NCBI RefSeq assembly: GCF_907163135.1
Contig: NZ_CAJQUA010000001.1
Span: 2,619,001-2,683,000, forward strand
Source of the DNA: Brachymonas denitrificans
GTDB taxonomy: Bacteria > Pseudomonadota > Gammaproteobacteria > Burkholderiales > Burkholderiaceae_C
Direction: 5' to 3'
DNA: 64,000 nt
Each line of letters starts with the position of its first letter. The stretch's first letter is position 1. The translations under genes and the position numbers were made by a program. This document shows positions 18,472-27,799 of the stretch, piece after piece. The notes under the pieces are model-generated. The model saw only the letters and a list, made by a program, of their open reading frames with translations, searched no databases and had not been told where the DNA came from.

Positions 18472-19973
18472 TGGAAAGCCACTTCCTGGAAGCTGCGCAG
18501 CTTGCGGCTGTGCAGTTGTCCGGTGGCGCCGGTGCGCAGCAGTTCCAGTGCGCGGATGCCGATGCGCAGATGCTGGTCCACCCGCTCGCGGTAGAAGTGG
18601 TTGGCCATGCCCGGCAGCTTGATCTCGCCGTGCATGGGCTTGTCGCTCACGCACAGCAGGGTGCCGTAGGGCACGCGGAAACGGAAGCCATTGGCGGCGA
18701 CGGTAGCGCTTTCCATGTCGATGGCGATGGCCCGGCTCTGGGTGAAGCGCTGCGCCGGAATGTTCTGCGCGTCCAGCTCCCAGTTGCGGTTGTCGGTGGT
18801 GGCCACAGTGCCGGTGCGCAGCACCGCCTTCAGATCGTCGCCCTGCAGCTGCGTGACGTCGGCCACGGCCTGCTGCAGCGCCTGCTGGATCTCGGCCAGC
18901 GCCGGTACCGGCACCCACAGCGGCAGGTCCTCGTCCAGCACATGGTCCTCGCGCACATAGCCGTGCGCCAGCACGTAGTCGCCCAGCAGCTGGCTGTTGC
19001 GCAGGCCGGCGCAGTGGCCCAGCATCAGCCAGGCGTGCGGACGCAGCACGGCCACGTGGTCGGTCATGGTCTTGGCGTTGGCCGGGCCGACGCCGATGTT
19101 GACCATGGTGATGCCGGCATGGCCGGGGCGCACCAGGTGGTAGGCTGGCATCTGCGGCAGGCGCTGCGGGTGCGCGCCCTGCACGAAGCCGTCCGGGCTG
19201 CCGTGCGACACATGGTGCATCACCACGTTGCCGGGCTCGACAAAGGCGGTGTAGCCGCTGTCCGGGTCCTGCATGGCGGCCTGGCCCAGACGGATGAACT
19301 CGTCGATGTAGAACTGGTAGTTGGTGAACAGCACGAAGTTCTGGAAGTGGCGGGCCTCGGTGCCGCTGTAGTGGCGCAGGCGCTGCAGCGAATAGTCCAC
19401 GCGCGGGGCGGTGAACAGGGCCAGCGGCAGGGCGCCGCCGCGTACGTGCTGCGAAGTGCCGTTGGCAATGCCGTCGTCCATGCTGGCCAGGCCGGGCCAG
19501 TCGAAGGTGGCGTGCATGCGCTGGCGCTGTTCCACACCGAGCGTGCCCTCCACCACCTCATGCGGATCGAGCGCGAAATGCAGCGCGATCGGCTGGTGGC
19601 TGGTGGCGACCTCGAGCGGGGCGGACGGATGGTTGCGCAGCAGCAGTTCGAACTGGGTGCGGTAGTAGTCGGCGAACAGGAAGGGATCGGTCAGCGTGGT
19701 CTCGAACACGCCGGCGTGGGCCACGAAGCCGAAGGTGTGGCGCTGCTCGCCGCGCGGATGCTGCGTGGCCTCGTGCGTGTGGATGCGCACCAGCGGATAG
19801 TAGGCACGCACCGGCTGCGGCAGGCTGCCTTCGGCGATGAAGCGGCGGAACTGCTCGCGCAGATGCTCGATGGATTGCCGGTAGATCGCCTGTACCTGCT
19901 GCAGCGCGGCATCGGCATCGGTAAACGGCTGGGGCGCCACGTAGGGCGGAGTCAGTGGGCTGGGAGCTTTCAT
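18468..19973 (-). CDS. amn: AMP nucleosidase
   Basis: 501 residues from the ATG at 19973 (E. coli Amn has 484). The conserved tail around [34 protein letters not shown] is the nucleoside phosphorylase-like catalytic region; [16 protein letters not shown] and [10 protein letters not shown] are also family motifs. It splits AMP to adenine and ribose 5-phosphate and helps set purine pools. Upstream frames to 20147 add unrelated residues. Linkage to an ABC exporter through a 4-base overlap is odd for a purine enzyme and is probably just operon packing. Confidence 0.93.
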   Translation of the reverse strand: MKAPSPLTPPYVAPQPFTDADAALQQVQAIYRQSIEHLREQFRRFIAEGSLPQPVRAYYPLVRIHTHEATQHPRGEQRHTFGFVAHAGVFETTLTDPFLFADYYRTQFELLLRNHPSAPLEVATSHQPIALHFALDPHEVVEGTLGVEQRQRMHATFDWPGLASMDDGIANGTSQHVRGGALPLALFTAPRVDYSLQRLRHYSGTEARHFQNFVLFTNYQFYIDEFIRLGQAAMQDPDSGYTAFVEPGNVVMHHVSHGSPDGFVQGAHPQRLPQMPAYHLVRPGHAGITMVNIGVGPANAKTMTDHVAVLRPHAWLMLGHCAGLRNSQLLGDYVLAHGYVREDHVLDEDLPLWVPVPALAEIQQALQQAVADVTQLQGDDLKAVLRTGTVATTDNRNWELDAQNIPAQRFTQSRAIAIDMESATVAANGFRFRVPYGTLLCVSDKPMHGEIKLPGMANHFYRERVDQHLRIGIRALELLRTGATGQLHSRKLRSFQEVAFQ

Positions 19974-20161
19974 GAACGTCCTGGCTGTCGCGGGGCACGC
20001 CGTGCAGCGTGCACGGCGCAAGGTGCGAACCATTGTACGCAGCGCGGGCGACGATGCCGTGTCGGCGCATGGCGCGCGAGCACGCCCCTCGGTTGCGCAA
20101 CCTGACGGGCGCCTGCCCGGAAACACGGCTTGCCTGTTGTGCCCCATCAGGGGCCGGCAAG

Positions 20162-20197
20162 AAAAAACGCGCCGGCAGGCGAACTGCGGCGCGTTCT
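20162..20197 (-). terminator. Intrinsic terminator of the BON-LysM gene
   Basis: On the minus strand AACGCGCC pairs with GGCGCGTT around an inner GC-rich loop, followed by a run of T (20162-20167). It lies 60 bases beyond the stop of the gene at 20254 and separates it from amn. Confidence 0.85.
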
Positions 20198-20253
20198 TGT
20201 GCGGGATGCAGGCGGCCCGCGAAAGGGGCGCAGCCTGCCGTTCCCGGGCCGGA

Positions 20254-20745
20254 TTACAGCGCGGGGATGCGCAGTTTCTGGCCGGGGTAGATCTTGTCCG
20301 GGTGGGACAGCATGGGCTTGTTGGCCTCGAAGATCACCATGTACTTGTTGGCATCGCCATAGTATTTCTTGGCAATGGCGGACAGGGTGTCGCCGCTCAC
20401 CACGTCGTGGTACTGGGCATCGGAGCCGCCGCCGTCGGCCACGTTCATGTTGTTGTCCACGTCCTTCACGGCAGCCACGTTGCCGGCAGCCAGGGTGGCT
20501 TTTTCGGCGGCTTCCTTGTTGGGAGCGTCGCCGGTCAAGGTGACCTTGCCGCTGGCGCCGTCGAACATCACGTTCAGGTTGGAGAGGCCAAGGTTCTGTG
20601 CCTCAATGTAGCTCTTGATGGCAGCGCCGGCTTCGGCGTTGAGCTGGGCCAGGGAAGCGGTGTCATTGGCCGCTGCGGCTTCTTCCACCTTCTTGTGGCC
20701 GAACAGTTTTTCGCCGGCTTCCTTGATAAAGCTGAACAGTCCCAT
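20254..20745 (-). CDS. BON-LysM protein, Kbp/YgaU-like potassium-binding protein
   Basis: 163 residues from the ATG at 20745. Order: an N-terminal MGLFSFIKEAGEKLFG typical of YgaU (Kbp), a BON domain (about residues 40-105, GKVTLTGDAPNKEAAEKATLAAGN), and a C-terminal LysM (YHDVVSGDTLSAIAKKYYGDANKYMVIFEANKP). E. coli Kbp is a cytoplasmic K+-sensing protein of 149 residues with the same layout. No signal peptide is visible. A longer frame to 20964 would overlap coaX. It is divergent from coaX by 129 bases. Confidence 0.88.
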   Translation of the reverse strand: MGLFSFIKEAGEKLFGHKKVEEAAAANDTASLAQLNAEAGAAIKSYIEAQNLGLSNLNVMFDGASGKVTLTGDAPNKEAAEKATLAAGNVAAVKDVDNNMNVADGGGSDAQYHDVVSGDTLSAIAKKYYGDANKYMVIFEANKPMLSHPDKIYPGQKLRIPAL

Positions 20746-20874
20746 GTTTTCTCTCCTTGGTTGTGAGTGATGAGAGTTGCAGCGTATCCGCAAAACATGA
20801 CAGGTACGCAACAGCCCCATGCAATTATGGTAAGTAAGCGTCAACAATTCCACATGCGCGCCCATAATGCGCCC

Positions 20875-21822
20875 ATGACATTCCTTGCAGTAGATATCGG
20901 CAACACGCGTCTGAAATGGGCGCTCTATGCCCAGCCCGCTCCGAATGCCCGCTTGCTGGCCCATGGTGCCGAGTTTCTCGAGAACATCGAGAAGCTGGCC
21001 GAAGGGCCGTGGAAGGCCTTTCCTTCAGCGCCCTCGCGCATGCTGGGCTGCGTGGTGGCCGGCGATGCGCTCAAGCGCCGCGTCGAGGAACAGATGGAGA
21101 TCTGGCCCGATCTGGAGCCACGCTGGGTGGTGTCGCGCTCCGAGCAGGCCGGAGTCGTCAATGGTTACGAATTGCCCAACCGCCTGGGGGCGGACCGCTG
21201 GGTGGCCATCATCGGTGCCCGTCACCGCATGCTGCGCGCCTGCGAGGGCCAGGCACCGCGCCCGCTGGTGGTGGTGATGGTGGGCACGGCCGTGACGGTC
21301 GAGGCCATCGACACCGAAGGCAGGTTCCTCGGCGGCATCATCCTGCCGGGCCACGGCATCATGCTGCGCGCACTCGAATCGGGCACGGCCGGCCTGCACG
21401 TGCCCACGGGCAATGTCACCGAGTTTCCCACCAACACCAGCGATGCACTCACCAGCGGCGGCACCTTCGCCATTGCCGGGGCGGTGCAGCGCATGGTGCG
21501 CCATGTGCGCGCCCACTGCGGCATGCAGCCCATGTGCATCATGACCGGCGGCGCCGGCTGGAAAATGGCACCCTACATGGAAACGCCGTTCGAGCTGGTG
21601 GAAAGCCTGATTTTCGACGGCCTGCTGGCCATGGCGGCCGATGCGCATGCGCGCCAGCGTGCCGACCAGGCGGCCCGGCTGGCGGCCCAGGCCGAGGCGG
21701 GGGCACAGCAGCAGGGCGGCGGCACCGAAGCATCGCCGCCGCAATCGGCTGCCATGCCAGAGTCCTCGGCCGGCTTGCCCTGCCAGATGCAGGACGGCGC
21801 CATCCGCACGCCGCAAGCCTGA
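20875..21822 (+). CDS. coaX: CoaX, type III pantothenate kinase with a long C-terminal tail
   Basis: 315 residues from ATG 20875. The ASKHA-fold signatures are [11 protein letters not shown] at residues 6-16, [13 protein letters not shown], and [25 protein letters not shown] follows. It phosphorylates pantothenate, the first step of coenzyme A synthesis. The family normally ends near residue 250; here about 55 further Ala/Gln/Ser/Pro-rich residues follow [15 protein letters not shown]. Upstream Met codons to 20767 are rejected as they precede the conserved start. A small LRR-kinase-like fragment and an aldo/keto reductase follow. Confidence 0.93.
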   Translation: MTFLAVDIGNTRLKWALYAQPAPNARLLAHGAEFLENIEKLAEGPWKAFPSAPSRMLGCVVAGDALKRRVEEQMEIWPDLEPRWVVSRSEQAGVVNGYELPNRLGADRWVAIIGARHRMLRACEGQAPRPLVVVMVGTAVTVEAIDTEGRFLGGIILPGHGIMLRALESGTAGLHVPTGNVTEFPTNTSDALTSGGTFAIAGAVQRMVRHVRAHCGMQPMCIMTGGAGWKMAPYMETPFELVESLIFDGLLAMAADAHARQRADQAARLAAQAEAGAQQQGGGTEASPPQSAAMPESSAGLPCQMQDGAIRTPQA

Positions 21823-21826
21823 ATCC

Positions 21827-21937
21827 ATGCACACGCTGGAGCAACTGCGCCTCGGCGAGTTGGGCGGTGCGCATTTGCTGCGTCTGCACGAAATCGTGGC
21901 CCGGCTGCAGCCTGTATTTTCGATGGAGACACCATGA
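21827..21937 (+). pseudogene. Short fragment resembling the N-terminus of LRR-containing protein kinases
   Basis: A 36-codon frame opens MHTLEQLRLGELGGAHLLRL, which resembles the start of the leucine-rich-repeat serine/threonine kinases common in Pseudomonas and Burkholderiales (they begin with a close MHTLxxLRxGxLxG pattern). After about 20 residues the likeness ends and the frame stops over the aldo/keto reductase start (ATGA overlap). I read it as a remnant of a deleted gene. A small upstream coupling peptide for the next gene is an alternative. Confidence 0.35.
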
Positions 21938-22776
21938 TGAGCACCCCTTCTTCCCTGGCACCGACCGTGACCCTGGGCAATGGCGTGGCCATGCCCCGGC
22001 TTGGCCTGGGTACCTGGCCGATGGACGATGCCCAGGCGGCCCGCGTGGTCGCCCGCGCACTTGACATGGGCTACCGTCTGATCGATACCGCGGAAAACTA
22101 CCGCAACGAGCGTGGCGTGGGTGAAGGCCTGCGTGCCTCGGGCGTACCGCGCGAGCAGGTGTTCGTCACCACCAAGTTCAACAAGCAGTGGCACAGCGTG
22201 GAGGGCGTGCAGCAGGCCTGCGACGCCAGTCTGCAGCGGCTGGGGCTGGACTATGTGGATCTGCTGCTGGTGCACTGGCCCAATCCCGACCAGGATCGCT
22301 ACGTGGAGGCCTTCCAGGGCATGGTGCGTTTGCTGGAGGCGGGCAAGGTGCGCGCCATCGGCACGTCCAACTTCAAGCACGCACACCTGCAGCGTCTCTT
22401 CGATCTGGGGCTGGTGCCGCATGTGAACCAGATCCATCTGGACCCCTATCACGGACGCAGCGACGTGGTGCAGGTGCACCGTGAGCGCGGCATTGTCACC
22501 GAATCCTGGAGCCCGCTGGGCCGTGCCGGAGCCCTGTTGCAGGAGCCGGCCATTCTTGCGGCGGCAGAGCGCCATGGCCGCACCGCCGCACAGGTGGTGC
22601 TGCGCTGGCATACGCAGCAGGGCTATGTGCCGATTCCCAAGTCCGCCGATCCGCTGCGCCTGCAGCAGAACCTGGACAGTTTCGGCTTTACCCTGTCAGA
22701 CGAGGAGATGGCGGCCATCAGCGCGCTGGATCGCGTGGATCCGGCGATGCTGGATTCGGATGTGTTCGGGCACTGA
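21934..22776 (+). CDS. Aldo/keto reductase, 2,5-diketo-D-gluconate reductase-like
   Basis: 280 residues of the AKR5 type. The catalytic tetrad is visible: Asp and Tyr in LIDTAENYRNE, Lys in FVTTKFNK, His in LLLVHWPNP. The cofactor region VPIPKSADPLRLQQNLDSFGF is also conserved and indicates NADPH use. The physiological carbonyl substrate is unknown. A second ATG one codon in is possible. It ends 4 bases from the convergent amidohydrolase gene. Confidence 0.92.
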   Translation: MMSTPSSLAPTVTLGNGVAMPRLGLGTWPMDDAQAARVVARALDMGYRLIDTAENYRNERGVGEGLRASGVPREQVFVTTKFNKQWHSVEGVQQACDASLQRLGLDYVDLLLVHWPNPDQDRYVEAFQGMVRLLEAGKVRAIGTSNFKHAHLQRLFDLGLVPHVNQIHLDPYHGRSDVVQVHRERGIVTESWSPLGRAGALLQEPAILAAAERHGRTAAQVVLRWHTQQGYVPIPKSADPLRLQQNLDSFGFTLSDEEMAAISALDRVDPAMLDSDVFGH

Positions 22777-22780
22777 AGGC

Positions 22781-24001
22781 TTACAGCACGGGCGCCAGCC
22801 AGCGCTCCACCACTTTCACCCACAACGTGGCGCCGGCGGGCAGCAGCGCGTCGTTGAAATCATAGCTGCCGTTGTGCAGGGTGCATGGGCCGCCGCCATG
22901 GTCCGCCATGCGGTGCGAGCCATCGCCATTGCCGATGAAGAAGTAGCAACCCGGCTTGTGCTGCAGCATGAAGGAGAAATCCTCCGCCGCCATGGTCGGC
23001 GTCTGCTTGTGCACATGGTGCGCGCCCAGCACGCTGCTGGCTACTTCATGGATGAAATGCGCCTCGTCGCGGCTGTTGATGGTGGGCGGGTAGTTGCGTT
23101 TGAAGTCGAATTCGCATTCCATGCCGAAGCCGCGCGCCAGATTCTCCGACAGCACGCGCATGCGCTGCTCGACGTGGTCCAGCACTTCCAGCGTGAAGGT
23201 GCGCACCGTGCCCTGCAGCGTGCAGGATTCCGGAATCACGTTGGTGGCATCCCCGGCCTCCAGCATGGTCACCGAGATCACGGCCGAGTCGATGGGCGAG
23301 ATGCTGCGCGAGACAATGGTCTGGAAGGCCTGCACCAGCTGGCAGGCGACCGGCACCGGATCGTTGGCCGTGTGCGGCAGCGCCGCATGGCCGCCCTTGC
23401 CGCGCAGGGTGATGTGAAATTCGTTGCTTGAGGCCATCACCGGCCCGGGAGATGCTGCCACGTCGCCCGCCGGCAGGCCCGGCCAGTTGTGAAAGCCGAA
23501 CACCGCGTCCATCGGAAAGCGCGTGAACAGGCCATCCCCGATCATGGCGCGCGCGCCCGCTCCGCCTTCCTCGGCGGGCTGGAAGATGAAGTACACGGTG
23601 CCGTTGAAGATGCGGTGTTTCGCCAGATACTGCGCGGCGCCCAGCAGCGTGGCAGTGTGGCCGTCGTGGCCGCAGGCGTGCATCTTGCCGGGATGCTGGC
23701 TGGCATGCGCGAAGGTGTTGTCCTCCTGCATGGGCAGAGCGTCCATGTCGGCGCGCAAGCCGATGGCGCGCGGCGAGTTGCCGCTGCGCAGGATGCCGAC
23801 CAGCCCGGTGCCGCCCAACCCGCGTACCACTTCGATGCCCCATTCCTGCAGCTTGCGTGCCACCAGGTCGGAGGTGCGCACCTCCTCGTAGCACAGCTCG
23901 GGATGCGCATGGATATCGCGCCGCAGCGCGATCAGGTGGTCCAGTTCGGCGGCCACTTCGGGCAACACCTGCAACTGACGGGAAGCAATGGCAACAGTCA
24001 T
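22781..24001 (-). CDS. M20-family amidohydrolase (hippurate hydrolase type)
   Basis: 406 residues. Metal-ligand motifs are MHACGHDGHTATLLG (about residue 105), QPAEEGGAGARAM with the catalytic Glu, and HHVHKQTPTMAAEDFSFML near the C-terminus. The group hydrolyses N-acyl amino acids or hippurate and needs two metal ions. The ATG at 24001 is used; a TTG two codons upstream is possible, and neither has a good ribosome site. The neighbouring genes give no hint of the substrate. Confidence 0.9.
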   Translation of the reverse strand: MTVAIASRQLQVLPEVAAELDHLIALRRDIHAHPELCYEEVRTSDLVARKLQEWGIEVVRGLGGTGLVGILRSGNSPRAIGLRADMDALPMQEDNTFAHASQHPGKMHACGHDGHTATLLGAAQYLAKHRIFNGTVYFIFQPAEEGGAGARAMIGDGLFTRFPMDAVFGFHNWPGLPAGDVAASPGPVMASSNEFHITLRGKGGHAALPHTANDPVPVACQLVQAFQTIVSRSISPIDSAVISVTMLEAGDATNVIPESCTLQGTVRTFTLEVLDHVEQRMRVLSENLARGFGMECEFDFKRNYPPTINSRDEAHFIHEVASSVLGAHHVHKQTPTMAAEDFSFMLQHKPGCYFFIGNGDGSHRMADHGGGPCTLHNGSYDFNDALLPAGATLWVKVVERWLAPVL

Positions 24002-24124
24002 GCACAAAGTTTAGCGCCTTGGCACGCGCTTGTCAGGACGGGATCCGATCTTGCGTGTTGCACTGCGTCGTGCCGGTATGGCCTCCATGCCAGAATGGGC
24101 GCCAACCCTTTGTCCGGAGAGCCC

Positions 24125-24742
24125 ATGTCGCAGCCAATTCCCCTTGATCCTGAATCCATACCCACGCAGGCGGACGCCGAAACGCGTGCCATGCCGCCGA
24201 GTGGCGCAGAGAAACCGGCGACGGACGGTGCGCGGCCATTCCGCATCCTGATGGTGTGCCTGGGCAATATCTGCCGCAGCCCCACGGCGCAGGGCGTGAT
24301 GGAGCAGCAGGTGGCCGAGGCGGGCCTGCGCGGGCAGATCCAGGTGGATTCGGCCGGCACCGGCGACTATCACATCGGCCACGCGCCCGATCATCGTTCG
24401 CAGGAGCATGCGCTCAAGCGCGGCTACGACATTTCCGGCCAGCGGGCACGCCAGCTGGCGGATGCGGATTTCGAGGAATTCGACCTGATCCTGGTGATGG
24501 ACGAGGCCAACGAGCGCGACGTGCTGGCGCGCTGCCCGCGGCAACATCGCGACAAGGTGAGGCGGCTGGCGGTATTCGGCAGCCAGCCCCAGGTACTGGA
24601 AGTGCCCGATCCCTACTTCGGCGGTGCCGACGGCTTCGAGCATGTGCTTGATCTGGTGGAGGACGCCTGCGCGGGCGTGCTGGCCCGGTTGCAGCAGGGC
24701 GCGGACAGCAAAATGCCGCCCGCAGGCGGCATGGAAGGCTGA
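24125..24742 (+). CDS. Low-molecular-weight protein tyrosine phosphatase with an N-terminal extension
   Basis: 205 residues from ATG 24125. The P-loop CLGNICRSPTAQ (about residues 45-56) holds the catalytic Cys and Arg, and VPDPYFGGADGFEHV carries the general-acid Asp. The family is normally about 155 residues; here roughly 40 Pro/Thr/Glu-rich residues precede the core and a short Gln/Gly-rich tail follows. A further start at 24095 is possible. Such enzymes may act with tyrosine kinases in polysaccharide control, but no BY-kinase gene is seen in this window. Confidence 0.9.
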   Translation: MSQPIPLDPESIPTQADAETRAMPPSGAEKPATDGARPFRILMVCLGNICRSPTAQGVMEQQVAEAGLRGQIQVDSAGTGDYHIGHAPDHRSQEHALKRGYDISGQRARQLADADFEEFDLILVMDEANERDVLARCPRQHRDKVRRLAVFGSQPQVLEVPDPYFGGADGFEHVLDLVEDACAGVLARLQQGADSKMPPAGGMEG

Positions 24743-24809
24743 CAGGCTGCGTCAGCGTGCAGGGACTCTGGCGGCTTGTCGCTCGCCAGGCCTCTGCAGC
24801 ATCAGCGCA

Positions 24810-25064
24810 TCAGGACAGGCTGTTGATCAGGTCGATGTACTGCTGCTTGGCGGCGTCGGTGCTGGTGCCCTTGAGGGCGTTCCAGGCATCCCACTTGGCG
24901 CGTGCCACGATGTCGGCAAAACCCGGCTTGGCGGCGCTGTTGTCGCCTTCGGTGGCCTGCTTGTACAGGCTGTAGATTTTCAGCAGGGTCTGGTTGTCGG
25001 GCTTTTCGCTCAGCTTGGTGGAGTTGGCCACGGCGGCTTCGAAAGTGGCGTTCAGGTCGGTCAT
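24810..25064 (-). CDS. Acyl-CoA-binding protein
   Basis: 84 residues from the ATG at 25064, the standard length of ACBP. The family signature is clear: LLKIYSLYKQATEGD and KPGFADIVARAKWDAWNALKG, with the Lys and Tyr residues that bind the CoA moiety. It buffers long-chain acyl-CoA in the cytoplasm. An extension to 25097 has no conserved sequence. It is the last housekeeping gene before the polysaccharide locus and has its own leader. Confidence 0.93.
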   Translation of the reverse strand: MTDLNATFEAAVANSTKLSEKPDNQTLLKIYSLYKQATEGDNSAAKPGFADIVARAKWDAWNALKGTSTDAAKQQYIDLINSLS

Positions 25065-25139
25065 GCTTTGTCTCCTGGGGAATTGTTCAACAGCCATCCC
25101 TCCCGCCTGGGCAGAAGGGGCGTGCGCCCATTGTAGCGA

Positions 25140-27155
25140 TTATTGAACGATCGTGCTTTTTTGTTGCAACAGGATGTGATCGACGACGGGGCCGGCGCGG
25201 AAGCCGCTGACCAGCTGCAACAGCACGCGCGTGATGCCGTCCACGTCGTTGGCCTGCATCAGGCCCTGCAACTCGACCAGCCGCTGCTGCAGCTGCGGCC
25301 AGGGCAGGTGCTGTTCGTGCGCCTTCATGATGCGCGGATGCTCGGTCGGCTGCGGGTTGTCGCCGATCAGCAGTTCCTCGTAGAGCTTCTCGCCGGGGCG
25401 CAGGCCGGTGACCTGGATGGCGATGTCGCCGGCCGGGTTCTGCGCGTCGCGCACGGTCAGGCCGGAGAGGGCCACCATCTGCCGCGCCAGCTGCGCGATC
25501 TGCACCGGCTCGCCCATGTCCAGCACGAACACATCGCCGCCCAGGCCCATGGCACCGGCCTGCAGCACCAGTTGCGCGGCTTCGGGAATGGTCATGAAGT
25601 AGCGCGTGACGTCTGCATGCGTCAGCGTGATCGGGCCGCCGTTGGCGATCTGCTGGCGGAACAGGGGCACGACCGACCCAGAGGAGCCCAGCACGTTGCC
25701 GAAGCGCACCATGGTGAAGCAGGTGGTGTTCGGGGCGGGCGTCGGTGCGCCATTCGTTCCAGGCTGGCCATTGACGGCGCCAGCGGAGGCACCGGCCCAG
25801 ACGCCCGCCTGATCGAGTGCCGCGAAATCTACTGTCCGGCTGTCCGCCAGCGCCTGCAGGCACAGCTCGGCCAGGCGCTTGCTGGCGCCCATCACATTGG
25901 TCGGGCGCACTGCCTTGTCGGTCGAGATCAGCACGAACTGGGGCACGCCGGCCTCTAGTGCCGCTCGCGCCACCGTGAGGGTGCCGAACACATTGTTGGC
26001 CAGGCCCTGCACCGGGTTGTGCTCCACCATGGGCACATGCTTGTAGGCCGCCGCGTGGTACACGGTGGCCGGGCGCCAGGTGGTGATGATCTGGCGCATG
26101 CGGTGCAGGTCGCGCACATCGCCCAGCAGCGGTACCAGCGCCGGGTTGCCGGGCAGGGTCGCCACCAGCGCATGCAGTTCGTGGTAGATGCGGTAGAGGG
26201 CAAACTCGCTGTGCTCCACCAGCAACAGCGTAGTCGGGCCCTGTTGCACGATCTGGCGGCACAGCTCGCTGCCGATGCTGCCGCCTGCGCCGGTCACCAG
26301 CACCACGCGCTGCTGGATGTCGCGTGCAATCAGTTCGGCCCGCGGCGGCACCGGGTCGCGGCCCAGCAAGTCTTCCACGTCCAGTTCCTGAAACTGCTGC
26401 ACCGCCGCCTGGCCGCTGGCCAGTTCGACCATGCTGGGCACGCTGCGCACGTGCACGGCCAGCCCCTGCAGGCTCTGGATGATGGCATTGCGTTCCGGCC
26501 GCGTCAGGCGTGGAATGGCCAGCAGTACGTCACTCACGTCGCTGTCGCGCACTACCTGCGGCAGATCCTGCGGCGCCCACACTTCCACACCATTGATGCT
26601 GCGGCCGATCTTGACCGGGTCGTTGTCGACGAAGCCGATCAGCGTGTAGTTGCGCGTGCTGTGGATGGCTGCCGCCGTCTGGATGCCGGTTTCTCCGGCG
26701 CCGTAGATCAGCAGCCGGCCGCGCTGGCGCATGTCCTGGCTGCCGGTGTACATGAACAGGCCGCGGATGAAGGCACGGTTGCCGCCGATCAGCAGCAGGA
26801 ACAGGATGGGCTGCAGGGCCCCTACGCTGCGCGGCACATGCGTGGGGTTGCCCACGAACACCACATAGCAGCAGAAGATCACGCCATACACCGCAATCGC
26901 CTGCATGGTGGTGACCATGGCCGAGAAGCCGGTGTAGCGGAAGATGGCGCGGTACAGCCCGAACTTGACCATGATCGGGATCGCCAGCAGCGGCGCCAGC
27001 AGGTAGGTGACGGTCTGGTCGAGGTGCGGCAGGATCCAGCGGTCCTCGCGCAGGCTGATGGCCAGAAACAGCGCCAGCCAGGCGCAGAGCACGTCCACCC
27101 CCATGGCCAGAAACTGGCGCGGCAGGGTGTGGCGGTTGAAGATGCGGGATTGCAT
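25140..27155 (-). CDS. Membrane-bound NDP-sugar 4,6-dehydratase, PglF/WbpM/CapD-like
   Basis: 671 residues. Four predicted membrane segments (residues 15-120) are followed by a first Rossmann domain (LLIYGAGETGIQTAAA, about 148) and the catalytic SDR domain (VLVTGAGGSIGSELCRQ, about 289). The active site reads STDKAVRPTNVMGASKR, so Met replaces the usual Tyr of the YxxxK motif, as is normal for PglF-type UDP-GlcNAc 4,6-dehydratases. It makes a 4-keto-6-deoxy sugar for the nearby aminotransferase. It is the last gene of the minus-strand polysaccharide operon. A stretch around residues 445-475 is Gly/Ala/Pro-rich and probably a loop insertion. Confidence 0.93.
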   Translation of the reverse strand: MQSRIFNRHTLPRQFLAMGVDVLCAWLALFLAISLREDRWILPHLDQTVTYLLAPLLAIPIMVKFGLYRAIFRYTGFSAMVTTMQAIAVYGVIFCCYVVFVGNPTHVPRSVGALQPILFLLLIGGNRAFIRGLFMYTGSQDMRQRGRLLIYGAGETGIQTAAAIHSTRNYTLIGFVDNDPVKIGRSINGVEVWAPQDLPQVVRDSDVSDVLLAIPRLTRPERNAIIQSLQGLAVHVRSVPSMVELASGQAAVQQFQELDVEDLLGRDPVPPRAELIARDIQQRVVLVTGAGGSIGSELCRQIVQQGPTTLLLVEHSEFALYRIYHELHALVATLPGNPALVPLLGDVRDLHRMRQIITTWRPATVYHAAAYKHVPMVEHNPVQGLANNVFGTLTVARAALEAGVPQFVLISTDKAVRPTNVMGASKRLAELCLQALADSRTVDFAALDQAGVWAGASAGAVNGQPGTNGAPTPAPNTTCFTMVRFGNVLGSSGSVVPLFRQQIANGGPITLTHADVTRYFMTIPEAAQLVLQAGAMGLGGDVFVLDMGEPVQIAQLARQMVALSGLTVRDAQNPAGDIAIQVTGLRPGEKLYEELLIGDNPQPTEHPRIMKAHEQHLPWPQLQQRLVELQGLMQANDVDGITRVLLQLVSGFRAGPVVDHILLQQKSTIVQ

Positions 27156-27167
27156 GGGAAGAGGAAT

Positions 27168-27770
27168 TCAGGGCTTGAGCAGGATGCCCAGCGTCATGCC
27201 GATGATGCGCAGGTCCAGCCAGAAGCTGCGTTCGCGCACGTACTGGCGGCACAGCGCCAGCTTGGCCGGCAGGATGGTGTCGACATAGGTCTGCTCGGGG
27301 TTGCTGCTTTGCGCCAGCAGCGTGCTTTCGCTGCGGTATTGTACGGAGGCCAGGTCGGTGATGCCGGGTCGCACGCTTAGCACTTCGGCGCGCACCTCGG
27401 CCGGGTAGAGCGCCACGTAGCGCGGCACTTCGGGGCGCGGGCCCACGATGCTCATGTCGCCCAGCAGCACGTTGATGAGCTGCGGCAGCTCGTCGAGCTT
27501 GTAGGCGCGGATGAAACGACCGCTGCGGGTAATACGCGCATCCTCGCCCACGGTGATCTGCAGGCCGGCATTGTTCTGGCGCATGCTGCGGAACTTGTAG
27601 ATGCGAAAGGGCTGGCCGTGGCGGCCGATGCGCTCCTGGCGGAAGAACACTGGGCCGGGCGAATCGCGCTTGATCCAGACGGCAATGCCCAGCAGCACCG
27701 GCGCGAGCAGCAGCAGGCCGATCGCGGAGGCGGCGATGTCGAACAGGCGCTTGAGCAGAAGGGAGCGCAT
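27168..27770 (-). CDS. Initiating undecaprenyl-phosphate sugar-1-P transferase, PglC-like
   Basis: 200 residues, the minimal single-helix form of the bacterial sugar transferase family (PF02397). Motifs: KRLFDIAAS at the start, RDSPGPVFFRQERIG, IYKFRSM, and KLDELPQLINVLLGDMSIVGPRPE. It places the first sugar phosphate on the lipid carrier at the inner membrane. With the 4,6-dehydratase and the DegT aminotransferase beside it, a bacillosamine-like first sugar is plausible. It starts 29 bases after the aminotransferase stop. A second initiating transferase is at 46947. Confidence 0.92.
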   Translation of the reverse strand: MRSLLLKRLFDIAASAIGLLLLAPVLLGIAVWIKRDSPGPVFFRQERIGRHGQPFRIYKFRSMRQNNAGLQITVGEDARITRSGRFIRAYKLDELPQLINVLLGDMSIVGPRPEVPRYVALYPAEVRAEVLSVRPGITDLASVQYRSESTLLAQSSNPEQTYVDTILPAKLALCRQYVRERSFWLDLRIIGMTLGILLKP

Positions 27771-27799
27771 GGGGTCAGTGCCGACGGGCAGAGGATCGC

